DNA from: CBFGTA01 sp965651595
Lineage (GTDB): Bacteria > Actinomycetota > Actinomycetes > S36-B12 > UBA10799
DNA: 17,497 bases
NCBI GenBank assembly: GCA_965651595.1
Contig: CBFGTA010000041.1
Span: 1-17,497 of the forward strand
Direction: 5' to 3'
Below are positions 5,849 to 13,874 of this stretch, piece by piece. The translations under genes and the position numbers were made by a program. Under the pieces are notes generated by a model that worked only from the letters and a program-made list of their open reading frames with translations, made no database searches and had not been told where the DNA came from. How positions within the stretch are numbered: position 1 is the first letter of the stretch; the number at the start of each line of letters is the position of its first letter.

Positions 5849-8410
5849 ATGGTGGCTGCTCGTCTCATTCCGATCGCCGCTGGTGTGTGGTTGGCGGCGG
5901 CCGTGCTCGGCACCAGCCGACTAACCCCCACCAGCGCATGGGGCCTGTCCATCGTGGTCGCTTCGTGTGTTGCTGCCTGGTTCTCGCGCAGCGTGGTCCG
6001 ATCGCGGCAGTGGCCCGTCAGGCTTGTCGCTGGCTCAGTTCTCGCGGGCCTGGCAGTGGGAACAGCTATCACCGCCCCCCGTGTAGCGGCTCTCGACGCC
6101 GAATGGCTCAGCCAGATTCGCTACTCCACTCTGACGGGCACCATCACCGCGCCCGTGCGCTACTACCTGGCACGCGACCAGTACGCATCCGAGCAGTATT
6201 CAGCTGACGAGTACACGTCCGCGGGTCTTGCCCCCGCAGCGGATTCCTCAGTTCTGACTACTGCCCGGACTGCATTCCCGAGCGCGGTAGCTGGCGGACA
6301 GGCCGCGAGCTCTCGGTACTTCGCGATGGCCGAAATTGCGGTGACCCAAGTGACAACAGCTGCCCGTGCCATCGCGACCGACGTACCAATGACGGTGACG
6401 ACCGACGTGCCCATGACGGTGACGTGGACAGCCCCCGCTCCCCACGACGCCGAACTACTCGTCGGTGCCAGTGTGCAATTCGCGGGAGTCGTCGACACGG
6501 AAGACCGCTCGCCCGGGCGGGCCGCGACAGTACGCAGTCGCGACGTTCCGCAGGTCGTCGATGGCGCTCCCGGCTGGTCGCAGTTGCTGCACAGGGCCCG
6601 GACGGGACTGGCCACGGCCAGCGTCGGGCCACCTGGCAGTTCGGCCGGGCCCGGAAGCGGACTGCTACCGGGCCTTGTGATCGGTGACGAGTCAGCGGTC
6701 GGTACTGAACTGCGCGAGGCGATGAGAACGTCGGGACTGAGTCACTTGACTGCCGTGAGTGGATCCAACCTTGCCATCGTGGTTGGCGGTGCCCTGGTCG
6801 TTTTGCGACTCGTGCGTGTTCCGCTGCGAATGTCGGTGGGACTGTCCACGGTTGTCTTAGTCGCCTACGTGGCGATCGTGGGGCCGGAGCCGTCGGTCTT
6901 GCGGGCTGGCGCAATGACGGCCTGCCTGCTGATCGCGTTGTGGTCGCGCAGTCTACGTTCGGGAATCAACGCCCTGGCATTCGCGGTGTTGATCATTTTG
7001 TTCGCCGATCCCCTCCTTGGGGTCTCGGCGGCGTTCGTACTGTCGTGCGCTGCCACTGCCGGGATCTTGGCAAGTGCCGCGCTCATGACGCGGACTCGCT
7101 CCTGGTCGTTGCCCCGCCGAATCCTGACGTCGGCAGTCGTCGTGACCTCAGCCGCCCAGGTCGCGACTGCGCCCATCATTGCCGGCCTGTTCGGCGTGGT
7201 TCCCGTGTGGGGGTTGCCAGCGAACCTATTAGCCATGCCGCTGGTCGCTCCGGCCACCATCGGGGGAGTGCTCGCGCTGATCGCGAGCTTCGTTCACCCT
7301 CCGCTCGCCTCCACGATCGCTGGAATCGCCCAATGGTGCGTCGATTGGATCGGACTCGTCGCCATTTGGTGCGCTGATCAGCCCACCGCCAGCCTGAACA
7401 CCCCAGTGGGATGGCCCGGTTTTGGAATCGTGCTGGCCGTCCTGGTCGCAGCCGGGCTCGGTGGCTGGCTACTGGTCCGGTTCAGCACCCACAAGTGGGG
7501 TTCGCAGAACGGTCGCCGCTTCCTTGTTGTGCTGGCCGCTGGCGTTGTCGCCGGAGCCATGACGATTGTTTCCACCGTCACCGCCCCGGGCAGGTTCACC
7601 GAAACGTGGCTGATGGTGGCCTGTGATGTCGGCCAGGGTGACATGACCCTGCTACGAACCGCGCCTGGCCGAGCGGTGGTTGTGGATGTAGGGCCTGAAC
7701 CGAAGCTAGCCACCGAGTGTCTCGAACGCGCCGGAGTCCAGGCCGTCGACGCGCTCGTCCTCACCCATTTCCATGCCGACCACATTCGTGGGCTCCCTGC
7801 CGTATTGGCCCAGTTTCCGGTCGGTCGCATCATTCACAGTCCACTCGCCGAACCGGCCGGACAGTACGCGTGGTTTCGCCGGACCCTGGCAGAGCACGGC
7901 GCTCCCATCGCTTCCGAGCCCGCCCGATTCGGCCAAGAGGCAGCAGTCGGGGAGCTAACCCTGGAGACGGTCTGGCCACAACGCATCGTGCGCAGCCGGG
8001 AGTCCGACCCCAACAACGCTTCCGTTGCGCTGCGCGCGACCGTCGCCGGTCACACGGTCTACCTGCTGGGAGACGTCGAACCCCTGGCGCAAGCCGCCAT
8101 CCTCGACCTAGGCGAAGCTGCTGCACCTGTGGGCACGGTCGCCGATTCGCGCGGAGAGTCCGTCATCGTCAAGGTTCCCCACCACGGCTCGCGCTATCAA
8201 GATCCGAGGCTCGCGATGCTCACCCGGGCGCGACTGGCGATCATCTCGGCGGGCCGCACCAACACCTACGGACATCCCGCGCCCGAGACAGTCGCGGCCT
8301 GGCAGGCAACGGGTGCTCTGGTCGCCCGCACCGACCTCAGTGGCCATCTCGTCGTGACCAACACCAACCCACCCGGATTGCTGACCTACTCCCGCGCACT
8401 TGCCCAATAG
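5849..8410 (+). CDS. comEC: ComEC/Rec2 competence DNA channel protein with metallo-beta-lactamase domain
   Basis: An 853-aa polytopic membrane protein thought to carry single-stranded DNA across the membrane. The N-terminal region (about 1-270) has hydrophobic spans at 5-20, 27-39 and 50-65, then an extracytoplasmic DUF4131/OB-like segment. The Competence domain begins near 275, with GDESAVGTELREAM and SHLTAVSGSNLAI, and continues as many spans to about 590. The C-terminal metallo-beta-lactamase-like domain starts with DVGQGD at 593-598, has HFHADH at 640-645 and ends with PHHGS near 777-781, so its metal ligands look intact. The length is in the usual range of 750-850. The ATG is 8 bases after comEA. 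The OB-like region carries an unusual Tyr/Ser/Ala-rich stretch (about 108-155) and an exact eight-residue duplication (177-192). All major domains are present and the frame is open throughout. Confidence 0.95.
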   Translation: MVAARLIPIAAGVWLAAAVLGTSRLTPTSAWGLSIVVASCVAAWFSRSVVRSRQWPVRLVAGSVLAGLAVGTAITAPRVAALDAEWLSQIRYSTLTGTITAPVRYYLARDQYASEQYSADEYTSAGLAPAADSSVLTTARTAFPSAVAGGQAASSRYFAMAEIAVTQVTTAARAIATDVPMTVTTDVPMTVTWTAPAPHDAELLVGASVQFAGVVDTEDRSPGRAATVRSRDVPQVVDGAPGWSQLLHRARTGLATASVGPPGSSAGPGSGLLPGLVIGDESAVGTELREAMRTSGLSHLTAVSGSNLAIVVGGALVVLRLVRVPLRMSVGLSTVVLVAYVAIVGPEPSVLRAGAMTACLLIALWSRSLRSGINALAFAVLIILFADPLLGVSAAFVLSCAATAGILASAALMTRTRSWSLPRRILTSAVVVTSAAQVATAPIIAGLFGVVPVWGLPANLLAMPLVAPATIGGVLALIASFVHPPLASTIAGIAQWCVDWIGLVAIWCADQPTASLNTPVGWPGFGIVLAVLVAAGLGGWLLVRFSTHKWGSQNGRRFLVVLAAGVVAGAMTIVSTVTAPGRFTETWLMVACDVGQGDMTLLRTAPGRAVVVDVGPEPKLATECLERAGVQAVDALVLTHFHADHIRGLPAVLAQFPVGRIIHSPLAEPAGQYAWFRRTLAEHGAPIASEPARFGQEAAVGELTLETVWPQRIVRSRESDPNNASVALRATVAGHTVYLLGDVEPLAQAAILDLGEAAAPVGTVADSRGESVIVKVPHHGSRYQDPRLAMLTRARLAIISAGRTNTYGHPAPETVAAWQATGALVARTDLSGHLVVTNTNPPGLLTYSRALAQ
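6377..6424 (+). repeat. comEC: 24-bp in-frame tandem duplication inside comEC
   Basis: Units 6377-6400 and 6401-6424 differ at only two bases and are aligned to codons. They encode TDVPMTVT twice (residues 177-184 and 185-192). The duplication is in the extracytoplasmic OB-like segment, before the Competence domain. Confidence 0.9.
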
Positions 8411-8423
8411 ACGACTCGCTGTG

Positions 8424-8432
8424 TGTCATGCT
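8424..8432 (+). promoter_or_regulatory. Candidate extended -10 box for a leaderless holA transcript
   Basis: TGTCATGCT reads as an extended -10 (TGn followed by CATGCT) and ends six bases before the GTG at 8439. It lies just after the comEC stop. No Shine-Dalgarno site is visible, so this box is the main support for the chosen start. Confidence 0.45.
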
Positions 8433-8438
8433 GAGCGC

Positions 8439-9443
8439 GTGAACCGAACTGCGCCGATCGGGATCGTGGGAGTCGTGGGTTCTCAGGAGTACCTGGCTGA
8501 GCGGGCGATCAGCGAATCCGTCACAGCAGTCCGCAGGCACGACGCCGCCAGCGAGACACACACCGTCGATGCATCCGAGCCGGGGTTCGCGGGCGACTTT
8601 GCCCAAGCAGTCTCCCCTTCCCTGTTCGGAGGGGCGCTCATCGTGATCGTCAACGCCGCAGAACATATCGACCCAGCCACGATGCCGGGAATCATCGAAC
8701 AAGCTCAATCGACTCCCGATGGGAGTGCGATCATCTTCCGACATCCGGGGGGAGCCAAAGGGAAAAAGATCGTGGCAGCCCTGGAGCAGTCGGGCACGGT
8801 TGTTCGCTGTGACGACATCAAGCGGGGGCGGGCCCTGACTGATTTCGCCGTGGGCGAGTTTCACCGCCACAACAAGAAGATTGCTCCCGAGGCCGTTGCG
8901 CTCTTACTGGCGGCAGTGGGGTCAGATGTGCGTTCCGTCGCGGCCGCTGCTGAGCAACTCAGCGCCGACATCGAACAGCCCGCCATCACGACCGACGACA
9001 TCCGCACCTACTTCGGATCGCTAGAGGCTGTCACGGGGTTTCAACTGTCTGATGCCGTCCTGAATCGCGACCCGGTCGAGGTGCTTCGACTGATCCGAAT
9101 GGCAACGGTTCATGATCCGCAGCGGTTTGGTCCGGCGGCAGTGGGGTCGGTGGCGTCGAGCCTGCGCCAACTCACCCTCATCGCATCAGCCCCGCCAGGA
9201 GTGAGCGACCGCGACCTAGCCGCCGAAGCGGGCGTCCCGCCGTGGAAGGTGTCGGCGCTGAAGGCCCAAGCGCGCCGCTGGCGTCCTCGCGGTCTGGCCC
9301 GCGCCATCTTGGAACTGGCTCGACTCGATGCTGCCGTCAAAGGGGGCCTGCGACCGGGTGAGCAACTCGATGCAGCGCAAAAGGGCTGGGAACTCGAATC
9401 CGTGATGATTGATATCGCGCGCGGCCGTCCAGCGAACGATTAG
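8439..9443 (+). CDS. holA: DNA polymerase III delta subunit
   Basis: A 334-aa clamp-loader subunit that opens the beta clamp at the replication fork. The N-terminal AAA+-like domain keeps the family's SQEYLAERAI start (about 14-23), the segment around ALIVIVNAAEHID and the HPGGAKGKK loop. It lacks a working Walker A motif, as is normal for delta. The helical middle (AVGSDVRSVAAAAEQLS and ITTDDIRTYFG) and the C-terminal collar domain (FQLSDAVLNRD, then the VPPWKVSALKAQARRW segment and LARLDAAVKGG) are typical. The length matches actinobacterial HolA (about 320-335). GTG 8439 is chosen over the in-frame TTG at 8400, which lies inside comEC, because of the extended -10 box six bases upstream. 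It follows comEC by 28 bases and ends tail-to-tail with rpsT. Confidence 0.95.
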   Translation: MNRTAPIGIVGVVGSQEYLAERAISESVTAVRRHDAASETHTVDASEPGFAGDFAQAVSPSLFGGALIVIVNAAEHIDPATMPGIIEQAQSTPDGSAIIFRHPGGAKGKKIVAALEQSGTVVRCDDIKRGRALTDFAVGEFHRHNKKIAPEAVALLLAAVGSDVRSVAAAAEQLSADIEQPAITTDDIRTYFGSLEAVTGFQLSDAVLNRDPVEVLRLIRMATVHDPQRFGPAAVGSVASSLRQLTLIASAPPGVSDRDLAAEAGVPPWKVSALKAQARRWRPRGLARAILELARLDAAVKGGLRPGEQLDAAQKGWELESVMIDIARGRPAND

Positions 9444-9485
9444 GCCAGCGCCAGTCACCACAATCGCCAGCGGTAGCCGCGAGCT

Positions 9486-9519
9486 CTTGGGCTCTCATGC
9501 GCCTTGGGCTCTCACGCGA
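9486..9519 (+). repeat. 17-bp tandem duplication in the holA-rpsT spacer
   Basis: Two adjacent units, 9486-9502 and 9503-9519, each begin CTTGGGCTCTCA and match at 15 of 17 bases. They lie in the 93-bp gap between the converging holA and rpsT stops. The gap also has GGCCAGCG twice, at its two ends. No hairpin with a T-tract was seen, so I do not call a terminator. Confidence 0.8.
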
Positions 9520-9536
9520 TTGCGTTGGCCAGCGAT

Positions 9537-9797
9537 TTAGACCGAAGCAGCGATCTTGGCGACCGAACTCTTGCGGTTGGCGGCCTGCTTCTTGTGAATG
9601 ACACCTTTGCTGGCGGCCTTGTCGAGTAAGCGGCAAGCCTTGGCGCTCGCTGCCTTGGTCGCGGCAGCGTCACCGGACTCGGCAGCCTCATGGACGCGAC
9701 GAATCGACGTCTTCAACTCGCTCTTGACCGCCTTGTTGCGCTCGTGGCGCTTCTCGTTGGTCTTGTTGCGCTTGATCTGCGACTTGATGTTTGCCAC
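9537..9797 (-). CDS. rpsT: 30S ribosomal protein S20
   Basis: An 86-aa, very basic protein of the 30S subunit that binds 16S rRNA. It begins MANIKSQIKRNK, the conserved S20 start, and continues with helix-rich Lys/Arg/Ala sequence; the AASKGVIHKKQAANRKS segment near the C-terminus is a family hallmark. The length is standard (85-90). The start codon is GTG at 9797-9795, read on the - strand. A clear AGGAGG site is missing; only a purine-rich AAGAAA lies upstream. The gene is transcribed alone, convergent with holA and divergent from lepA, the usual actinobacterial arrangement. Identity is certain. Confidence 0.98.
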   Translation of the reverse strand: MANIKSQIKRNKTNEKRHERNKAVKSELKTSIRRVHEAAESGDAAATKAASAKACRLLDKAASKGVIHKKQAANRKSSVAKIAASV

Positions 9798-9868
9798 GGG
9801 TTACCAGTTTCTTGTGAGTAATGGGTGTGCAGGCCGCACGAGACTACCTGCCAGGGTACCAACGCACG

Positions 9869-9897
9869 ATGATACCTGCCCAAACCGGCCTCGTCCA
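9869..9897 (-). promoter_or_regulatory. Candidate rpsT promoter
   Basis: Read on the - strand, TGGACG (9897-9892) and TATCAT (9874-9869) are 17 bases apart, a reasonable -35/-10 pair. This would give a leader of about 65 bases to the rpsT GTG. A second -10-like hexamer, TAGTCT, is at 9846-9841 and may give a shorter transcript. The region 9798-10042 is otherwise the shared divergent upstream DNA of rpsT and lepA, and I saw no other gene in it. Confidence 0.4.
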
Positions 9898-10027
9898 TAG
9901 GCAGCTGTCGTCTGCTCGCCCCACTTGCACTGACCCGGCTGACGCCTCGCCAACTACCCGGGGGGTCCGACCGAGCATTGCGGCCGTTGCCGCTGTCTGA
10001 GGTGTTGCATCATCGCCCGTGCCGAAG

Positions 10028-10036
10028 TGCGAACAT
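10028..10036 (+). promoter_or_regulatory. Possible extended -10 box for lepA
   Basis: TGCGAACAT could act as an extended -10 (TGn plus a hexamer with A at position 2 and T at position 6), ending six bases before GTG 10043. The hexamer itself is a weak match. It is recorded because the same spacing is seen ahead of holA and because no Shine-Dalgarno site helps choose among the lepA start codons. Confidence 0.25.
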
Positions 10037-10042
10037 AGGACG

Positions 10043-11884
10043 GTGAATGCCCCGTCCCCCGGAACAACACCTGCCGAGATGTTGCGAAACTTCTGCATCA
10101 TCGCCCATATCGATCACGGCAAGTCAACCCTCGCCGATCGCATGCTGCAGGAGACCGGGGTCGTCGACGAGCGGCACATGCGGGCCCAATACCTCGACCG
10201 GATGGATATCGAACGTGAACGCGGCATCACCATCAAGTCGCAGGCCGTCCGCCTGCCGTATACCGCCAGTGACGGGCGTACCTACGTTCTGAACCTGATC
10301 GACACTCCCGGCCACGTGGACTTCACCTATGAAGTGTCGCGTTCCCTTGAGGCATGCGAGGGTGCGATTCTGCTCGTCGACGCGGCCCAAGGCATCGAGG
10401 CGCAGACCTTGGCGAACCTGTACTTGGCTATGGAGAACGACCTCCACATCATTCCGGTCCTTAACAAGATCGACCTGCCAGCAGCCGACCCGGACAAGTA
10501 CTCCGCCGAACTCGCCAGCATCATTGGCTGCGATCCCGCTGACGTTCTTCGGGTCAGCGCCAAGACGGGGGCTGGCGTGCCGGAATTGCTCGACGAGGTT
10601 GTGGCCCAAGTGCCGCCCCCGGTCGGCGAAGCCGAAGCCCCGGTGCGGGCCCTGATCTTCGATTCTGTCTATGACACGTATCGAGGGGTCGTCACGTACG
10701 TGAGAGTCGTCGACGGCGTCATTGAACACCGTGACCGTGTCGTCATGATGAGCACCGGAACAACACACGAAGCCCTCGAGATCGGCGTCATCTCCCCAGA
10801 GCCGGTAGCGAGCACCTCCCTGAAGGCAGGCGAAGTCGGCTACCTCATCACCGGAGTCAAAGACGTGCGCCAGTCGCGGGTCGGAGACACAGTCACCACG
10901 TCTCGCAACCGAGCTACCGAGGCCCTCGGCGGGTACCAAGATCCCAAGCCCATGGTGTTCTCCGGTCTGTACCCCATCGATGGTTCGGACTTCCCGATCC
11001 TGCGCGACGCCCTCGACAAGCTCAAACTCAACGACGCGGCCCTCGTCTACGAGCCGGAGACATCCGCGGCGCTCGGTTTCGGGTTCCGGTGCGGATTTCT
11101 GGGTCTGCTCCATCTTGAGATCGTGCGAGAAAGACTCGAGCGCGAGTTCAATCTGGACTTGATCTCTACCGCGCCCAACGTGATCTATGACGTGCGCCTC
11201 GATGACGGCACAGAACTGACCGTGACCAACCCGAGCGAGTTCCCCACCGGGCAGAAAGTCGCCGATGTCACTGAGCCGGTCGTGAAAGCAACAGTCCTGG
11301 CCCCTTCAGAGTTCATCGGGGCGATCATGGAGCTGTGCCAGTCGCGACGCGGAATCCTGCTCGGCATGGACTACCTGTCCCCGGACCGAGTGGAAATGCG
11401 CTACACGCTGCCGCTAGCTGAGATCGTGTTCGACTTTTTCGACCAGCTCAAGTCCCGCACCAAGGGTTACGCGTCGCTCGACTACGAACCTCACGGCACG
11501 CAGAGTGCTGACCTGGTGAAAGTCGACATCCTCCTGCAGGGGGAGACGGTTGACGCGTTCTCCGCTGTGGTTCACCGCGACAAGGCCTATGCCTATGGCG
11601 TGGCGATGACCGCCAAACTGCGCGAACTGATCCCCCGGCAGCAGTACGAGGTCCCCATCCAGGCCGCCATCGGGGCCCGAGTCATCGCGCGGGAGACGAT
11701 CCGTGCCATCCGCAAGGACGTCTTGGCCAAGTGCTACGGCGGCGACGTCACCCGTAAACGCAAGCTGCTCGAGAAGCAGAAAGAGGGCAAGAAGCGGATG
11801 AAAACTGTCGGGCGAGTGGAAGTTCCGCAAGAGGCATTCATCGCCGCGCTGTCGACAAATGAGGAAGTATCGAGCAAGAAATGA
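10043..11884 (+). CDS. lepA: Elongation factor 4 (LepA), ribosome-associated GTPase
   Basis: A 613-aa translational GTPase implicated in ribosome back-translocation or in 30S assembly. GTPase motifs are complete: G1 AHIDHGKST at 21-29, the RGIT switch I motif, G3 DTPGH at 87-91 and G4 NKID at 141-144. EF-G-like domains II, III and V follow, for example GFRCGFLGLLHLEI. The LepA-specific C-terminal domain ends with KRKLLEKQKEGKKRMK and then VGRVEVPQEAF, which separates it from EF-G. The start is uncertain: GTG 10043 gives an N-terminal tail of about 15 residues before RNFC, like other actinobacterial LepA proteins, while GTG 10019 and ATG 10079 are in-frame options. No Shine-Dalgarno site favours any of them. 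The gene is divergent from rpsT. Confidence 0.97.
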   Translation: MNAPSPGTTPAEMLRNFCIIAHIDHGKSTLADRMLQETGVVDERHMRAQYLDRMDIERERGITIKSQAVRLPYTASDGRTYVLNLIDTPGHVDFTYEVSRSLEACEGAILLVDAAQGIEAQTLANLYLAMENDLHIIPVLNKIDLPAADPDKYSAELASIIGCDPADVLRVSAKTGAGVPELLDEVVAQVPPPVGEAEAPVRALIFDSVYDTYRGVVTYVRVVDGVIEHRDRVVMMSTGTTHEALEIGVISPEPVASTSLKAGEVGYLITGVKDVRQSRVGDTVTTSRNRATEALGGYQDPKPMVFSGLYPIDGSDFPILRDALDKLKLNDAALVYEPETSAALGFGFRCGFLGLLHLEIVRERLEREFNLDLISTAPNVIYDVRLDDGTELTVTNPSEFPTGQKVADVTEPVVKATVLAPSEFIGAIMELCQSRRGILLGMDYLSPDRVEMRYTLPLAEIVFDFFDQLKSRTKGYASLDYEPHGTQSADLVKVDILLQGETVDAFSAVVHRDKAYAYGVAMTAKLRELIPRQQYEVPIQAAIGARVIARETIRAIRKDVLAKCYGGDVTRKRKLLEKQKEGKKRMKTVGRVEVPQEAFIAALSTNEEVSSKK

Positions 11885-11960
11885 TCGTTTCTGCCCGACC
11901 AAGAGTGACGGAATCGTGCATCAGCGGCGAGTTTTCCCCTAATGTGACCTACGACTGCCC

Positions 11961-11979
11961 CCGAATTCGCTAAGTTCGG
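11961..11979 (+). promoter_or_regulatory. Candidate -10 box and overlapping dyad upstream of the acyl-CoA synthetase gene
   Basis: The 137-bp gap after lepA contains TAAGTT at 11971-11976, a TAnnnT -10 box that would give a 5' leader of about 40 bases. An inverted repeat, CCGAA (11961-11965) and TTCGG (11975-11979), flanks it, and CGAATTCG at 11962-11969 is itself palindromic. A repressor bound here would block the promoter. A second -10-like hexamer, TAATGT, is at 11940-11945. No clear -35 was found for either. Confidence 0.3.
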
Positions 11980-12005
11980 ACAGGAACAGCCGCACATCGG
12001 TCAAC

Positions 12006-12011
12006 AGGAGG
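12006..12011 (+). promoter_or_regulatory. Shine-Dalgarno site that sets the acyl-CoA synthetase start
   Basis: A perfect AGGAGG, the best ribosome-binding site in the window. It is one base from ATG 12013, too close to work, and ten bases from ATG 12022, so translation should begin at 12022. Confidence 0.75.
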
Positions 12012-12021
12012 AATGCCTCAT

Positions 12022-13860
12022 ATGGCGTCATCAACTACAGCACGCGAGCCACTGCCGAAGCCAATGGCCACGCTGCCGGAAGTTATCAACTTCCGCTTGA
12101 ACAAGACACCCAACGGCGAAGCGTTCCGCTTCCCCCGTCCCGACGAGAGTTGGGGATCGCTGACCTGGAAGCAGGTAGGCGAGGACATCAACAACATCGC
12201 TGCTGGTCTCATCGATCTCGGTATCGGTTTGGAAAACCGCGTTGGCATCGCATCAGAAACCAACGTCGAATGGATTCTGGCCGACCTTGGCGTTGCTCTT
12301 GCGGGCGGCGCGGTCACCACGGTCTACTCGTCGACTGGTGCCGAAGACGTGGCCTACATTCTCAGTGACTCCGACACCAAGGTCGTATTCGCTCAGAACG
12401 AAGCCCAGGTCGCGAAGCTGCGCGAGTACAAGAAGGACCTGCCCGACGTCTCCAAGATTGTTCTGTTCGAAGGGGAGCCGCGCGCCGAAGACGGCGACTG
12501 GGTCATCACCCTCGACCAGTTGCGCGAGCTTGGGCGCCAGAAGTTGGCCGCCGAACCCAACGTGGTTGCCGACCGCAGCGCCGAGGTCAAAGGCGACAAT
12601 CTGTCGACCTTGATCTACACGTCCGGCACCACCGGCAAGCCCAAGGGCGTTGAACTTACCCACGGCAACTGGGGCTACATCGGTGCTGCACTGCAGGGCA
12701 TCAACGTGCTGGCCGAGGACGACGTCAACTACCTGTGGTTGCCGCTCGCCCACGTGTTCGGTTCGGTGTTGATTGTCGCCCACTTGCAGATCGGCTTCGT
12801 CACCGCTGTCGACGGTCGTGTTCCGAAGATCGTCGAGAACTTGCCGGTCGTGCAGCCAACCTTCATGGGTGCGGTTCCCCGCATCTTCGAGAAGGTCTAC
12901 GCCGGTGTGCGTACCCAGCTCGAAGCCGAAGGTGGAGCGAAGGCGAAGATCGCCGCGTGGGCGTTCAACGTGGGCAAGCAGTACCGCGACGCCGAACTCG
13001 CCAATGGTCGCCCCCCGGGCGGTTTGCTGGCCACGAAGTTCCACCTAGCCGACAAGCTCGTCTTCTCCAAGGTGCGCGACCGCCTCGGCGGAAGGGTGAA
13101 GTTCTTCATCTCCGGCTCGGCGGCCCTGTCCAAGGACGTTGCCGAATGGTTCAACATTGTGGGTATGCCGATCCTGGAAGGCTACGGCCTCACCGAGACC
13201 ACGGCTGCCACCTGCATCGTGCGTCCTGACAACATCCGTTTCGGTACCGTCGGTGAGCCCACGCCTGGCACCGAGGTGCGTATCGCCGATGACGGTGAGA
13301 TCCTCGTCAAGGGCCCGGGCGTCATGCGTGGCTACCACAACAAGCCTGATGCCACCGCTGAGGTGTTTGTCGAAGGCGGCTACTTCGCCACCGGCGACAT
13401 TGGCGAGATCGACGCCATGGGTCGGGTGAAGATCACCGACCGCAAGAAGGACTTGGTCAAGACGTCCGGCGGTAAGTACATTGCCCCGTCGGCCATCGAG
13501 AGCCAGTTCAAGGCGATCTGTGGGGTGGCTGGCCAGATGGTCGTCCACGCTAACAACCGCAAGTTCGCCAGCGCGTTGATCGCGCTCGATCCCGATGCTG
13601 TAGCCAAGTGGGCTGGCGACCGGGGCAAGCCGACCGACGTTGCTTCGGTGTCGAAGGATCCGGAGATGCAGGCGCTCATTCAGGGCTGCGTCGACGAACT
13701 CAACAGCAAGCTCAACAAGTGGGAGACGATCAAGCAGTTCATTATCTTGGATCGTGCTCTCACCGTTGAAGATGGCGAGTTGACGCCGAGCCTGAAGGTC
13801 AAGCGCAAGGTGGTCGAGACGAAGTACGCAGACCAGCTCGACGCGCTGTATACCTCCTAG
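12022..13860 (+). CDS. Long-chain fatty-acid--CoA ligase (AMP-forming acyl-CoA synthetase)
   Basis: A 612-aa adenylate-forming enzyme of the FadD/FAA1 type, which activates fatty acids through an acyl-AMP to acyl-CoA. The P-loop YTSGTTGKPKG is at 199-209, the A5 motif GYGLTETT at 387-394, the TGD motif at 457-459, and the signature RKKDLVKTSGGKY ends at 486. The likely catalytic lysine of the C-terminal domain is K592 in LTPSLKVKRK. The length (about 600) and the insertions match the long-chain branch, near mycobacterial FadD15, rather than short-chain Acs. There is no signal peptide or membrane span. Start 12022 is set by AGGAGG ten bases upstream, unlike most neighbours, which lack such a site; this and the separate promoter suggest strong independent expression. 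It sits between lepA and hemW. Exact chain-length preference cannot be read from the sequence. Confidence 0.93.
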   Translation: MASSTTAREPLPKPMATLPEVINFRLNKTPNGEAFRFPRPDESWGSLTWKQVGEDINNIAAGLIDLGIGLENRVGIASETNVEWILADLGVALAGGAVTTVYSSTGAEDVAYILSDSDTKVVFAQNEAQVAKLREYKKDLPDVSKIVLFEGEPRAEDGDWVITLDQLRELGRQKLAAEPNVVADRSAEVKGDNLSTLIYTSGTTGKPKGVELTHGNWGYIGAALQGINVLAEDDVNYLWLPLAHVFGSVLIVAHLQIGFVTAVDGRVPKIVENLPVVQPTFMGAVPRIFEKVYAGVRTQLEAEGGAKAKIAAWAFNVGKQYRDAELANGRPPGGLLATKFHLADKLVFSKVRDRLGGRVKFFISGSAALSKDVAEWFNIVGMPILEGYGLTETTAATCIVRPDNIRFGTVGEPTPGTEVRIADDGEILVKGPGVMRGYHNKPDATAEVFVEGGYFATGDIGEIDAMGRVKITDRKKDLVKTSGGKYIAPSAIESQFKAICGVAGQMVVHANNRKFASALIALDPDAVAKWAGDRGKPTDVASVSKDPEMQALIQGCVDELNSKLNKWETIKQFIILDRALTVEDGELTPSLKVKRKVVETKYADQLDALYTS

Positions 13861-13874
13861 AAGTCGATCGGTCC

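Noticed and set aside
9444..9536. Intrinsic terminator for rpsT in the convergent spacer.
   Set aside because: No GC-rich hairpin followed by a T-tract is present on either strand; only a tandem repeat is seen.
12013..12021. ATG 12013 as the acyl-CoA synthetase start.
   Set aside because: It is only one base from AGGAGG, whereas ATG 12022 is at a workable ten bases.
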